The notes under the pieces were generated by a model. The model saw only the letters and a program-made list of their open reading frames with translations. It made no database searches and was not told where the DNA came from. The translations under genes and the position numbers were made by a program. From Tachypleus tridentatus (taxonomy: Eukaryota > Arthropoda > Merostomata > Xiphosura > Limulidae): a DNA stretch of 64,000 nt. Positions 22,203 to 34,200 of the stretch are shown here, piece after piece; the first letter of the stretch is position 1; every line of letters begins with the position of its first letter. The stretch covers positions 5,580,001-5,644,000 of the forward strand of contig NC_134830.1 in NCBI RefSeq assembly GCF_004210375.1. The letters are read 5' to 3'.

Positions 22203-22436
22203 ATCAGTTTGTTTTTAAACTTCTCTCAAAGCTACACCAGGACTGACCATCCCTAATTTGGTAATAAAAGATGAGAGGGAAGGTACTCAGTCATTACCAC
22301 ACACCGCCAACTCTTGGGCTACTCTGTTATCAACGAATAGTGGGATTGACTGTGACATTATAATTCTTCTTGGCTGAAAATGGGAGCATGTTTCGAACTC
22401 CTAACCCTAAGCCTACGAGTCGAACGGCCCAACCTG
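22203..22436 (-). mobile_element. SINE family A, shortened copy
   Basis: Tail at the left (CAGTTTGTTTTTAAAC), body recognisable through CACCGCCAACTCTTGGGCTA, and a shortened head with GTTTCGAACTCC. It is inverted relative to the copy at 21671-21935, which is 270 bp away. Confidence 0.8.
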
Positions 22437-23635
22437 ATTAAAAGAATTGATTATATCTTTGTAGGGTCCCATAGCTCCTATCACAAAGTTAACATTTGTT
22501 GGTTTATAATACATTATGCCTTTACCGTAATATTGTGAAGTACACATCTTCTACCCATATGTTAGGAAAACTGAAGATGAACATTTTTGTCTGTAGCTCC
22601 ATCTGTTGGAAACTGTAGCGATTTTGTAGGATATTAAATAAAACAGTGAACTTTCGTGAATATTTCTAAAACTGACAGACAAGTCGATGCACTTTTAAAA
22701 GCAATTACTAGTGATTTATTGAAGGGATACAAAAAAAACGGTTACACAACATGAGCTTTCTGTCTTGCCAAGTCAAATCTCCCAAACAGGTATTCAAAAT
22801 ACCCATAATTCCAAACTGTCACTCCGCCTCAGTGGCTTATAGTACGATACACGTGAGTGATAAATACACAATAGTGTCTTCACCTGATGTATAATTTATT
22901 TAACCATATGTTCAAGTAGATTAAAAGTTATTAGAAAAAAAAAAAGTCATTTGCAACTCATATGGCGACACCTACTGGCCGAGCTTTTATTACTCCAACG
23001 GAAAATATCAACAAATATGGAAGTAAAAAAAATAATACACGTTCTAAAACATAATACTTTTCTATAGCATAAAAATTTATTTTATTTGAGTTTGAAATCA
23101 ATGGCCATCCATAATAATCCATCTACATGCGGGTTAAATGAGGACCGAAAAAACAAAACTTGAGTTTTAGTGTCTTTTAAAATGTTTTCTTTTGATTGTT
23201 TAACAGTATTAAAACACTTCAACAAAGTAATAAACTTTTCTCCAAGACAGACTAAAACTATTGGTATATAACTAAAGAACTAGTTAATTAATTAATTAAT
23301 TTAGCGTACCCAAATTTTGTTTCTAATTAATTAACCGAATTAATTGTTTTAAATTTAATTATTAACGTTTTTGTCGTTGTGAATTCCCTCCTATACACGT
23401 ACAAACATCACCCAGTACAGTCTGTTGTTGAGCTTACTTACTGATTAAGAAAATATGTTTTTACACTGTTTCAGTGTTAATTTACATAAACACTTTTTTT
23501 ACTGTTAAAAACTTGATTCATATTGATCGAACCAGTGGTCGAACCGTCGGACATGTTTTAAAAGTTAATTTTACTTACTCTAAATTTAAGCTGTAGCTTG
23601 TGCGTACATAAAGGTGGTACATCTGAGTTTTGTTT
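22437..23635. other. ILK intron DNA with TTAA microsatellite
   Basis: AT-rich intron. A short (TTAA)n run, about five units, lies at 23282-23302, with similar AATTAATT sequence 30 bp on. Otherwise nothing recognised. Confidence 0.55.
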
Positions 23636-23668
23636 TTTGTTTGTTTGTTTTCTTTAATTTCGCGCAAT
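23636..23668 (-). mobile_element. SINE family A 3' stub joined to LINE copy 1
   Basis: TTTGTTTGTTTTCTTTAATT followed by TCGCGCAA is exactly the 3' end of SINE family A, and it stops mid-motif where the LINE tail repeat (TTGATTGATTGATT) begins. The rest of the SINE is not found at the other end of the LINE. This suggests insertion into a SINE with later loss of one flank, or a composite 3' end. Confidence 0.65.
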
Positions 23669-23726
23669 TGATTGATTGATTTAGTGTTTTATGACACAAA
23701 GCAGCTAGGCTATCTGCGCCAAACGT

Positions 23727-24500
23727 CCAGTAAAAAGGTAAAAATAAATTAAATGGAGTAAAATACATAAAAGGAAATGAAGGTAAAACAAAACAGCATT
23801 GAAAAACAGAAAAAGCATAAAATCAATGTTGATACCTAGTTTACAATGTTAAGAGAGAAAGCAGAGTAAGAGAAGTTGTAAAGGACTTTCTCTAGCATAA
23901 TGGTAATGATCATAACCCACCAGGAAGACTAACAGGTAAGTTCAAGAACTACCGTCAGTCACCTGAAGTTGGCCTTTCAGTCCTGGTTCCGGGATATGTG
24001 TCATAGCAACCAGTATCAAAATGTAAAATAATAGAAGTTTTAAAAGACATATAGCAAAATTGTAATAATGAGTAGTTAAATGTCCAGTAAAAAGGTAAAA
24101 GTAAAGTAAATGTAGTAAAATTTGTAAGAGTAAACGAAGGTAAAAACAAAACAGCAATTAAAAACAGAAAATGGCGTAAAACCAATGTTGACATCCAGTC
24201 TATAAAGTTGTAAAGGACTTCCTGTAACAGAATGTAATGATCATAACCAGCCAGAAAGACTAACAGGCAAGTACCAGAACCACCGTCACTCACCTAAAGT
24301 TGGTCTTTCAGTCCTGGTTCCGGGTTATGTGTCATTATGGCCAGTATTAAAAGGTAAAGTAGTAAAAGTATAAAAGACATGCAGCAAAATTGGAATAACA
24401 ACTCGCCAGGACGACTAACAGATAGTTCAAACAGCAGCGTTAGTCACCTGAAGTTGGCCTTTCCAATCCTGGTGTCGAGTTATTTAATGTTCTGGCCATT
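23727..24500 (-). repeat. Tandem duplications in the LINE 3' UTR
   Basis: A segment of about 345 bp at 23727-24070 (GTCCAGTAAAAAGGTAAAA ... AGCAAAATTGTAATAA) is repeated at 24081-24400 and partly again at 24408-24500 (GACTAACAG ... CACCTGAAGTTGGCCTTTCC). The shared blocks include CAGTCCTGGTTCCGGGTTAT and AATGATCATAACC. Copies have diverged by roughly 10-20 percent by eye. Short open frames here are not coding. Confidence 0.85.
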
Positions 24501-24518
24501 TTTCAATGTCAACCAATG

Positions 24519-24778
24519 TCAATGTGCAACCACCGAACCGCAGCAAACCATAGCAGAGCCAAATGAATTACCTGATTTGGAACCATCTGTATAAATGTGA
24601 ACGGAATGATTGTTTGAAAGATGCTCATTAAATAAAGATGGTACTTCCAATCTGGAGTATCTGCCTTTTTCAGATGACTGAAAGAAAAGTCAAATTTTGG
24701 GGCTGTAATAAGCCATGGTGGGATGGGCTGACCTTTGGAATCTGCAATGCTATCCAAGGACATACCCAAGTCATCCAA
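24519..24778 (-). pseudogene. LINE copy 1 ORF2 part 3: RNase H remnant
   Basis: Just after the RT thumb, one minus-strand frame reads HSVHIYTDGSKSGNSFGSAM, with the catalytic Asp of RNase H in YTDG (about 24580-24597), and ends at a TGA (24519-24521). Only the first catalytic motif of the domain remains; the usual later Glu and Asp motifs are absent, so the domain is truncated or replaced by 3' UTR. An RNase H domain after RT separates the I-like group from Jockey proper. Confidence 0.75.
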
Positions 24779-24826
24779 TTGCGCCTGGATGCGAATGCCA
24801 AATGGAGCAATGGCAGATCATCTGTT

Positions 24827-25805
24827 CTAAAAAACTACTGCCAACTGAGGAAGGAAAACACATTTCCAGGTGGGATGCTTTGGAAAGGAACGAAGTTTCC
24901 AAGAATATAGTAAAGATAATTGCAAACGACGAAGGTGCAGAGAAGGTTCATGAGATTCAATGTATAAGCTTTGAACTGGAGAGGTGCGGAAAGCCCCAGT
25001 GCAGAGTCGAAGTCCTTGGTGATGAATGGGGTCCAGCATCTTTAAGGCCGAGGGTCTGGCAGAGCTATAGACCATTGATCCATAGTCGAGTTTTGATTGA
25101 ATAAGAGCACGATATACCTTTAACATAGAACATCGATCTGCTCCCCAACTGGTAGTAGAGAGGACACGGAGGATGTTCAGTGCTCTTGTGCATTTGACCC
25201 GTAGCTGCTTTAAGTGTGGTATAAAGGTCAGCTTACGATCAAAGATAAGCCTCAAGAACTTGGTCTCAGGGACCACTGGCAGCGAAACTTCACCGATATG
25301 AAGTTCAGGATCAGGGTGAATACCCCGTTGAAGGCAAAAGTGCATGCAAACGGGTTTAGAGAGAGAGAAATTAAAGCCGTTCGCCGTAGTCCACTTCAGT
25401 ACACGATTAAGGGCAGTTTGTAGTTGCCGCTCAATATATCTCATGTTCGACGACTGACATGTGATGTGAAAGTCGTCAACATACAGCCCATTCGCAACAG
25501 TGAGAAGGACAGCCTATTCGCAACAGTGAGAGGGAGTTGTTCAGTGATGGCATTTATCTTTATACTGAAAAGTGTGACACTCAAAACACAGCCCTGAGGG
25601 ACTCCAAGTTCCTGTATAAAAGAACGGGAAAGTATCGAACCCACACGAACTTGGAATCTCCTGTTCATTAAAATTTTTTTAATAAACATGGGTAAATGGC
25701 CACGTAACCCATATGTATGGAGGTCTCGCAAAACGCCATACCTCCATGTTGTGTCATAAGCCTTCTCTATGTCAAAGAATATTGATACACAGAATTGTAG
25801 TGCCC
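24827..25805 (-). pseudogene. LINE copy 1 ORF2 part 2: reverse transcriptase
   Basis: The RT palm starts at FFDIEKAYDTTW (25780 region), with the first catalytic Asp. GVPQGCVLSVTLF is RT motif 4 and YVDD, the second catalytic motif, is at 25472-25483. The thumb follows: ETKFLRLIFDRKLTFIPHLK, then NILRVLSTTSWG and KVYRALIQSKLDYGSMVYSS. One frameshift separates GVPQG from YVDD. The RT fingers are missing: about 440 bp present in copy 2 (17966-18401) are absent here. Confidence 0.87.
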
Positions 25806-26893
25806 ACTGACCTTTCGAATCCTGTCCCATATGCTCCTGAAACTGGTGGTAGAAGATATGCTAGTTGTGAACTTAATCCAAGATTCCTTCTGGCTTTGAC
25901 GTCTTACCCACCTAGCATGTGCACGGGCCCGTTGGAAAGCGACGCGGTTTGAAAGTGTTGGATATCTACGAAAAGTATCCCAGGTCCGTTTTAGAGCCTT
26001 CCGTGCTAAGTGGCAAGCAGGGTTCCACCACGGACGGGGATATCGTGGAAAACGTGTCAAAATTTTAGGAATACACTGAGCAACTGCTTGTATAATACAA
26101 CCAGTTACCGCTGCCACACAGTCGTCTATTGATGGCTGATTAACGATGACAGGATCAAGTTCTGCGAGAGCAGTGAAAATGGACCAGTCTGCCTGATCCA
26201 GCTTCCACCGGGGCACGCAGGTAGGGTGGCATTGACCACGGCCAGTCTCTCTCAAAAGGATAGGAAAATTATCACTTCCTAGTGGATTATTGTCAACCCT
26301 CCATGAAAAATGGGAGAATAATGAAGGGGAGCAGACCGAGAGATCAATAATGGTAAAGGATTGACTAGGTGCGTGAAAATAAGTGGAAGAACCAGTATTG
26401 AAAAGAGAAAGATTGTGATCAGAGAGCATACGCTCTACAAAGCGACCCCTCCCACCAATATCAGCACTTCCCCAAAGGGGATGATGTCCATTAAAGTCCC
26501 CCAGGAGTAGAAAGGGAAAAACAGCAACTGTTCAACAAGAGCATCAAGGTCTGATTGATCATATGTCTCTCCAGGGGACAGGAAGAGAGAGCAAACAGTG
26601 ATTGTATGACCCAAGGAAACACGGATGGCTACGGCCTCCAAGGGTGTGTTGAGTGACAAAGACAGGGTGGGTACATGCTAATCAACCAACAGTGCCACCC
26701 TTCCATGTACTAGTCCATCACACAGCCTGTCATTTCTGTACAGAGAATACTGCCGAATGGTGACTGTATCAGCAGGTTTTAGAAATGTTTCTTGTAAGGA
26801 AAGACATACAGGATGGTAGGAAGTAATCAGTGTTTTGATATCATCCAGATTAGAACGTAAACCTCGACAGTTCCATTGTATCAAGGTGGCCAT
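25806..26893 (-). pseudogene. LINE copy 1 ORF2 part 1: AP endonuclease
   Basis: It starts MATLIQWNCRGLRSNLDDIK, the standard N-terminus of APE endonucleases in non-LTR elements; the NCRG Asn is a metal-site residue. LSLQETFL gives the QET motif. A TAG stop follows LLVD (26676-26678) with homology continuing in frame. Around 26510 the frame shifts: LFYSWGTLMDI in one frame corresponds to LLLGDFNGHHPLWGS in the next. SDHNLSLF near 26429 belongs to the C-terminal SDH motif region. After WDRIRKVSGHY (about 25810) the sequence jumps directly into the RT palm. Confidence 0.85.
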
Positions 26894-27106
26894 TTTTTAA
26901 TGACGGGTAGGCGAAGTGGCTGGAGAACTCTTCTGTTTATGACCACTTCTATTTTCCTTACTGTCCTTAGTCGGTGGAGGTCTATCAACCTCCATGGATC
27001 TTGCCCTGGGTCGATTGGGCAGGTCTTTGTTGTTGGAAGGGGATTCCAGTGACTGAGGACGTGAACGAATGATTGTTTTGCCTCTTGGGGTGGGAGAAAA
27101 AGATGT

Positions 27107-27545
27107 ATCTTAAAAAATGCCTGTATTTGAAACTGAAGGATGTAGATCTTGAGGTTTGTTGGAATGTATGGGAGGAACAGAGATGGGTGTGGAAGTCGAT
27201 TCATCAACCTTTTTAACCACGGAGGTCAAAAGGCTTTTCATTTGTTTTGAAAACGATTCTCTTGGAGGCACAGAGAGATCTGTCTGCACTCCCACTGTAG
27301 TTGTGGAATGATGTGCAGCAGCATATGTCCGAGATGGAGTTGTGGACAGCAATTTCCGAGCCTCAGGATAAGTAATGTTATGTATTGTTTTCAAACGCTG
27401 CACCTCTTTTTCCTCCAACCATTTTGGGCAAGAATGAAAGTAGGAGGGGTGAGAACCATTGCAGTTGACGCAATGTGGGTCCATGTCACATTCATAAACA
27501 TCGTGGTCCTTGCCACCGTAACGAGCAAATTAGACAGGCAGCACA
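27107..27545 (-). pseudogene. LINE copy 1 ORF1 (Gag-like, CCHC knuckles)
   Basis: The minus-strand frame 27484-27110 begins MDPHCVNCNGSHPSYFHSCP, a zinc knuckle of the type that ends the ORF1 protein of Jockey/I elements, followed by a charged segment KWLEEKEVQRLKTIHNI and a low-complexity Ser/Thr/Pro tail. A second knuckle, CLIC...KDHDVYEC, lies upstream at about 27540-27485 but is split by a one-base frameshift. ORF1 proteins bind element RNA. The N-terminal part is missing. Confidence 0.8.
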
Positions 27546-27560
27546 CAGCCTGTGTTACCC

Positions 27561-27897
27561 ATAACACACGTGCTATAGCACAATAGCGTCATGGAGAAAG
27601 AAAGAATTCTGGGACGTTTTAGTTTTGATTTATACTTTAAAAGACAACTTGAAGAACGCCAATGAAGAACATAGTTTTAAACCGAACTTACAAATTAACG
27701 TATCTACTAACGTAAAACAAACAAAGTAGACAATTCGTATTAAACCTTTAACTTATTACATTTGTTTTAATTAACGCACGTCGTTTTGCTGATAAAAATA
27801 ACTTGGTTAACAAACAGACTGGCTGAACGGCTGTAAATAACCATTACTAATAATACTTAACTGTACGTTTATTCTAAAATAAAATTATAATACTTAC
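27561..27897. other. ILK intron DNA, nothing recognised
   Basis: AT-rich stretch between the 5' end of LINE copy 1 and the ILK linker exon. Confidence 0.55.
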
Positions 27898-27979
27898 GAC
27901 TTCTGGTTTTTGTTCCAAGCCAAGACTGGTCCTTGAAACCTATTTTCCTGAAAGTCTTGGCCCATCTGTTCTGCCAGCT
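27898..27979 (-). CDS. ILK: ILK exon: linker, with +1 frameshift
   Basis: The exon has 82 nt; the phases of its neighbours require 81. The acceptor is TTATTCCAG and the donor AGTC|GTAAGT. The first half, read in the frame inherited from the ankyrin exon, gives KLAEQMGQDFQ (human RAEKMGQNLN). The second half matches only in the next frame, KIGFKDQSWLGTKTRSR (human RIPYKDTFWKGTTRTRPR), and that second frame is the one that joins correctly to the following exon as R-DATLSRHSG. The extra base therefore lies near the GGAAAA run (27943-27948 on the plus strand). No alternative AG or GT nearby restores the frame. The most likely cause is an assembly or consensus indel; a real disabling mutation is less likely because all other exons are intact. 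Confidence 0.9.
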
Positions 27980-28261
27980 CTGGAATAAGATTTAAAATTT
28001 TTAACTCTAGAAAAATAAAGCTTTGCCTTTTAAGGACAAGTCGTTAGTATGCAGTACAGTTTGTATTAGATACAGGTCGATCTGTTTTTATAACAGTAAT
28101 ACTAAATGTTTCTTATAGCGATAAACGTTTTTCAAACAGAATTAAAAGTATTAGTAGAAAGTGTGGAACATATATGAAGGTATTAATAATAAATCTATTT
28201 CAAACTGTACCTTACCCCAAAACTTATGTTTATTTATTTCAAAATAATATTTACCGGTGAG

Positions 28262-31200
28262 AAATATTTATATACAGTTCTCCATCACAGGGGTTTACAG
28301 ATAGCAGCGTATGATCCAATAGAAACATTTATATACAGTTTTCCATCACAGGGGTTTCCAAACAGCAGCGTATGATCCAATAGAAACATTTATACACAGT
28401 TTTCCATCACAGGGGTTTACAGATAGCAGCGTATGATCCAATAAAACATTTATACCAGTTTTCCATCACAGGGGTTTCCAAACAGCAGCGTATGATCCAA
28501 TAGAAACATTTATATACAGTTTTCCATCACAGGGGTTTACAGACAGCAGCGTATGATCCAATAGAAACATTTATATACAGTTCTCCATCACAGGGGTTTA
28601 CAGACAGCAGCGTATGATCCAATAGAAACATTTATATACAGTTTTCCATCACAGGGGTTAACAGGGAGCAGCGTATGATCCAATAGAAACATTTATACAC
28701 AGTTTTCCATCACAGGGGTTTACAGATAGCAGCGTATGATCCAATAGAAACATTTATACACAGTTTTCCATCACAGGGTTTACAGATAGCAGCGTATGAT
28801 CCAATAGAAACATTTATACACAGTTTTCCATCACAGGGGTTTACAGATAGCAGCGTATGATCCATTAGAAACATTTATACACAGTTCTCCATCACAGGGG
28901 TTTACAGATAGCAGCGTATGATCCAATAGAAACATTTATACACAGTTTTCCATCACAGGGGTTTACAGATAGCAGCGTATGATCCAATAGAAACATTTAT
29001 ATACAGTTTTCCATCACAGGGGTTTACAGATAGCAGCGTATGATCCAATAGAAACATTTATATACAGTTTTCCATCACAGGGTTTACAGATAGCAGCGTA
29101 TGATCCAATAGAAACATTTATACACAGTTTTCCATCACAGGGGTTTACAGATAGCAGCGTATGATCCAATAGAAACATTTATACACAGTTTTCCATCACA
29201 GGGGTTTACAGATAGCAGCGTATGATCCAATAGAAACATTTATACACAGTTTTCCATCACAGGGGTTTACAGACAGCAGCGTATGATCCAATAGAAACAT
29301 TTATACACAGTTTTCCATCACAGGGGTTTACAGATAGCAGCGTATGATCCAATAGAAACATTTATACACAGTTTTCCATCACAGAGGTTTACAGACAGCA
29401 GCGTATGATCCAATAGAAACATTTATACACAGTTTTCCATCACAGGGGTTTACAGATAGCAGCGTATGATCCAATAGAAACATTTATACACAGTTTTCCA
29501 TCACAGGGGTTTACAGACAGCAGCGTATGATCCAATAGAAACATTTATACATAGTTCTCCATCACAGGGGTTAACAGGGAGCAGCGTATGATCCAATAGA
29601 AACATTTATACACAGTTTTCCATCACAGGGGTTTACAGATAGCAGCGTATGATCCAATAGAAACATTTATACACAGTTTTCCATCACAGGGGTTTACAGA
29701 CAGCAGCGTATGATCCAATAGAAACATTTATACACAGTTCTCCATCACAGGGGTTAACAGGGAGCAGCGTATGATCCAATAGAAACATTTATACACAGTT
29801 TTCCATCACAGGGGTTTACAGATAGCAGCGTATGATCCAATAGAAACATTTATACACAGTTTTCCATCACAGGGGTTTACAGATAGCAGCGTATGATCCA
29901 ATAGAAACATTTATACACAGTTCTCCATCACAGGGGTTTACAGATAGCAGCGTATGATCCAATAGAAACATTTATACACAGTTTTCCATCACAGGGGTTT
30001 ACAGATAGCAGCGTATGATCCAATAGAAACATTTATATACAGTTTTCCATCACAGGGGTTTACAGATAGCAGCGTATGATCCAATAGAAACATTTATATA
30101 CAGTTTTCCATCACAGGGGTTTACAGATAACAGCGTATGATCCAATATAAACATTGATACAGAGTTTTCCATCACAGGGGTTTACAGATAGCAGCGTATG
30201 ATCCAATAGAAACATTTATATACAGTTTTCCATCACAGGGGTTAACATGGAGCAGCGTATGATCCAATAGAAACATTTATACACAGTTTTCCATCACAGG
30301 GGTTTACAGATAGCAGCGTATGATCCAATAGAAACATTTATACACAGTTTTCCATCACAGGGGTTTACAGATAGCAGCGTATGATCCAATAGAAACATTT
30401 ATATACAGTTTTCCATCACAGGGGTTTACAGACAGCAGCGTATGATCCAATAGAAACATTTATACACAGTTCTCCATCACAGGGGTTTACAGATAGCAGC
30501 GTATGATCCAATAGAAACATTTATACACAGTTTTTCCATCACAGGGTTTACAGATAGCAGCGTATGATCCAATAGAAACATTTATATACAGTTTTCCATC
30601 ACAGGGGTTTACAGACAGCAGCGTATGATCCAATAGAAACATTTATACACAGTTCTCCATCACAGGGGTTTACAGATAGCAGCGTATGATCCAATAGAAA
30701 CATTTATACACAGTTTTCCATCACAGGGGTTTACAGATAGCAGCGTATGATCCAATAGAAACATTTATACACAGTTTTCCATCACAGGGGTTTACAGATA
30801 GCAGCGTATGATCCAATAGAAACATTTATACACAGTTTTCCATCACAGGGGTTTACAGATAGCAGCGTATGATCCAATAGAAACATTTATATACAGTTTT
30901 CCATCACAGGGGTTAACAGGGAGCAGCGTATGATCCAATAGAAACATTTATACACAGTTTTCCATCACAGGGGTTTACAGATAGCAGCGTATGATCCAAT
31001 AGAAACATTTATACACAGTTCTCCATCACAGGGGTTTACAGGAGCAGCGTATGATCCAATAGAAACATTTATACACAGTTTTCCATCACAGGGGTTTACA
31101 GATAGCAGCGTATGATCCAATAGAAACATTTATACACAGTTTTCCATCACAAGGGTTTACAGATAGCAGCGTATGATCCAATAGAAACATTTATACACAG

Positions 31201-34200
31201 TTTTCCATCACAGGGGTTTACAGACAGCAGCGTATGATCCAATAGAAACATTTATACACAGTTTTCCATCACAAGGTTTACAGATAGCAGCGTATGATCC
31301 AATAGAAACATTTATACACAGTTTTCCATCACAGGGGTTTACAGATAGCAGCGTATGATCCAATAGAAACATTTATACACAGTTTTCCATCACAGGGGTT
31401 AACAGGGAGCAGCGTATGATCCAATAGAAACATTTATACACAGTTCTCCATCACAGGGGTTTACAGATAGCAGCGTATGATCCAATAGAAACATTTATAC
31501 ACAGTTTTCCATCACAGGGGTTTACAGATAGCAGCGTATGATCCAATAGAAACATTTATACACAGTTTTCCATCACAGGGGTTTACAGATAGCAGCGTAT
31601 GATCCAATAGAAACATTTATACACAGTTTTCCATCACAGGGGTTTACAGATAGCAGCGTATGATCCAATAGAAACATTTATACACAGTTTTCCATCACAG
31701 GGGTTTACAGATAGCAGCGTATGATCCAATAGAAACATTTATACACAGTTTTCCATCACAGGGGTTTACAGATAGCAGCGTATGATCCAATAGAAACATT
31801 TATACACAGTTTTCCATCACAGGGGTTTACAGACAGCAGCGTATGATCCAATAGAAACATTTATACACAGTTTTCCATCACAGGGGTTTACAGACAGCAG
31901 CGTATGATCCAATAGAAACATTTATACACAGTTTTCCATCACAGGGGTTTACAGATAGCAGCGTATGATCCAATAGAAACATTTATACACAGTTTTCCAT
32001 CACAGGGGTTTACAGATAGCAGCGTATGATCCAATAGAAACATTTATACACAGTTTTCCATCACAGGGGTTTACAGACAGCAGCGTATGATCCAATAGAA
32101 ACATTTATACATAGTTCTCCATCACAGGGGTTAACAGGGAGCAGCGTATGATCCAATAGAAACATTTATACATAGTTCTCCATCACAGGGGTTAACAGGG
32201 AGCAGCGTATGATCCAATAGAAACATTTATACACAGTTCTCCATCACAGGGGTTAACAGGGAGCAGCGTATGATCCAATAGAAACATTTATACACAGTTT
32301 TCCATCACAGGGGTTTACAGATAGCAGCGTATGATCCAATAGAAACATTTATACACAGTTTTCCATCACAGGGGTTTACAGATAGCAGCGTATGATCCAA
32401 TAGAAACATTTATACACAGTTTTCCATCACAGGGTTTACAGATAGCAGCGTATGATCCAATAGAAACATTTATACACAGTTTTCCATCACAGGGGTTTAC
32501 AGATAGCAGCGTATGATCCAATAGAAACATTTATACACAGTTTTCCATCACAGGGGTTTACAGATAGCAGCGTATGATCCAATAGAAACATTTATACACA
32601 GTTTTCCATCACAGGGGTTTACAGATAGCAGCGTATGATCCAATAGAAACATTTATACACAGTTTTCCATCACAGGGGTTTACAGATAGCAGCGTATGAT
32701 CCATTAGAAACATTTATACACAGTTTTCAATCACAGGGGTTTACAGGTTATGACAATAGAAACATTTAGCAGTTTTCCATCACGGGTTTGATAGCAGCGT
32801 ATGATCCAATAGAAACATTTATACACAGTTTTCCATCACAGGGGTTAACAGATAGCAGCGTATGATCCAATAGAAACATTTATACACAGTTTTCCATCAC
32901 AGGGGTTTACAGATAGCAGCGTATGATCCAATAGAAACATTTATACACAGTTCTCCATCACAGGGGTTTACAGAGCAGCAGCGTATGATCCAATAGAAAC
33001 ATTTATATACAGTTTTCCATCACAGGGGTTTACAGACAGCAGGTATGATCCAATAGAAACATTTATACACAGTTTTCCATCAGCGGAGCAGCGTATGATC
33101 CAATAGAAACATTTATACACAGTTTTCCATCACAGGGGTTTACAGATAGCAGCGTATGATCCAATAGAAACATTTATACACAGTTTTCCATCACAGGGGT
33201 TTACAGATAGCAGCGTATGATCCAATAGAAACATTTATACACAGTTTTCCATCACAGGGGTTTACAGATAGCAGCGTATGATCCAATAGAAACATTTATA
33301 CACAGTTTTCCATCACAGGGGTTTACAGATAGCAGCGTATGATCCAATAGAAACATTTATACACAGTTTTCCATCACAGGGGTTTACAGATAGCAGCGTA
33401 TGATCCAATAGAAACATTTATACACAGTTTTCCATCACAGGGGTTTACAGATAGCAGCGTATGATCCAATAGAAACATTTATACACAGTTTTCCATCACA
33501 GGGGTTTACAGATAGCAGCGTATGATCCAATAGAAACATTTATACACAGTTTTCCATCACAGCGGGTTTACAGATAGCAGCGTATGATCCAATAGAAACA
33601 TTTATACACAGTTTTCCATCACAGGGGTTTACAGCAGCGTATGCAGCGTATGATCCAGGGGTTTATAGAAACATTTATAGAAACATTTATACACAGTTTT
33701 CCATCACAGGGGTTTACAGATAGCAGCGTATGATCCAATAGAAACATTTATACACAGTTTTCCATCACAGGGGTTTACAGATAGCAGCGTATGATCCAAT
33801 AGAAACATTTATACACAGTTTTCCATCACAGGGGTTTACAGATAGCAGCGTATGATCCAATAGAAACATTTATACACAGTTTTCCATCACAGGGGTTTAC
33901 AGATAGCAGCGTATGATCCAATAGAAACATTTATACACAGTTTTCCATCACAGGGGTTTACAGATAGCAGCGTATGATCCAATAGAAACATTTATACACA
34001 GTTTTCCATCACAGGGGTTTACAGATAGCAGCGTATGATCCAATAGAAACATTTATACACAGTTTTCCATCACAGGGGTTTACAGATAGCAGCGTATGAT
34101 CCAATAGAAACATTTATACACAGTTTTCCATCACAGGGGTTTACAGATAGCAGCGTATGATCCAATAGAAACATTTATACACAGTTTTCCATCACAGGGG

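Larger units (their letters stand above)
23669..27560 (-). mobile_element. Non-LTR retrotransposon copy 1 (Jockey/I-like LINE)
   Basis: Minus strand, same sense as ILK. Order: ORF1 with CCHC knuckles (about 27560-27107), ORF2 from ATG at 26893 with AP-endonuclease, reverse transcriptase and partial RNase H (to 24519), then a 3' UTR with tandem duplications (about 24500-23727), ending in ATCA-type simple repeats near 23669-23683. APE, RT and RNase H together point to the Jockey/I superfamily, by family knowledge. ORF2 is broken by a nonsense codon, frameshifts and an internal deletion, so the copy is dead. Ends are approximate; no target-site duplication was established. Confidence 0.88.
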
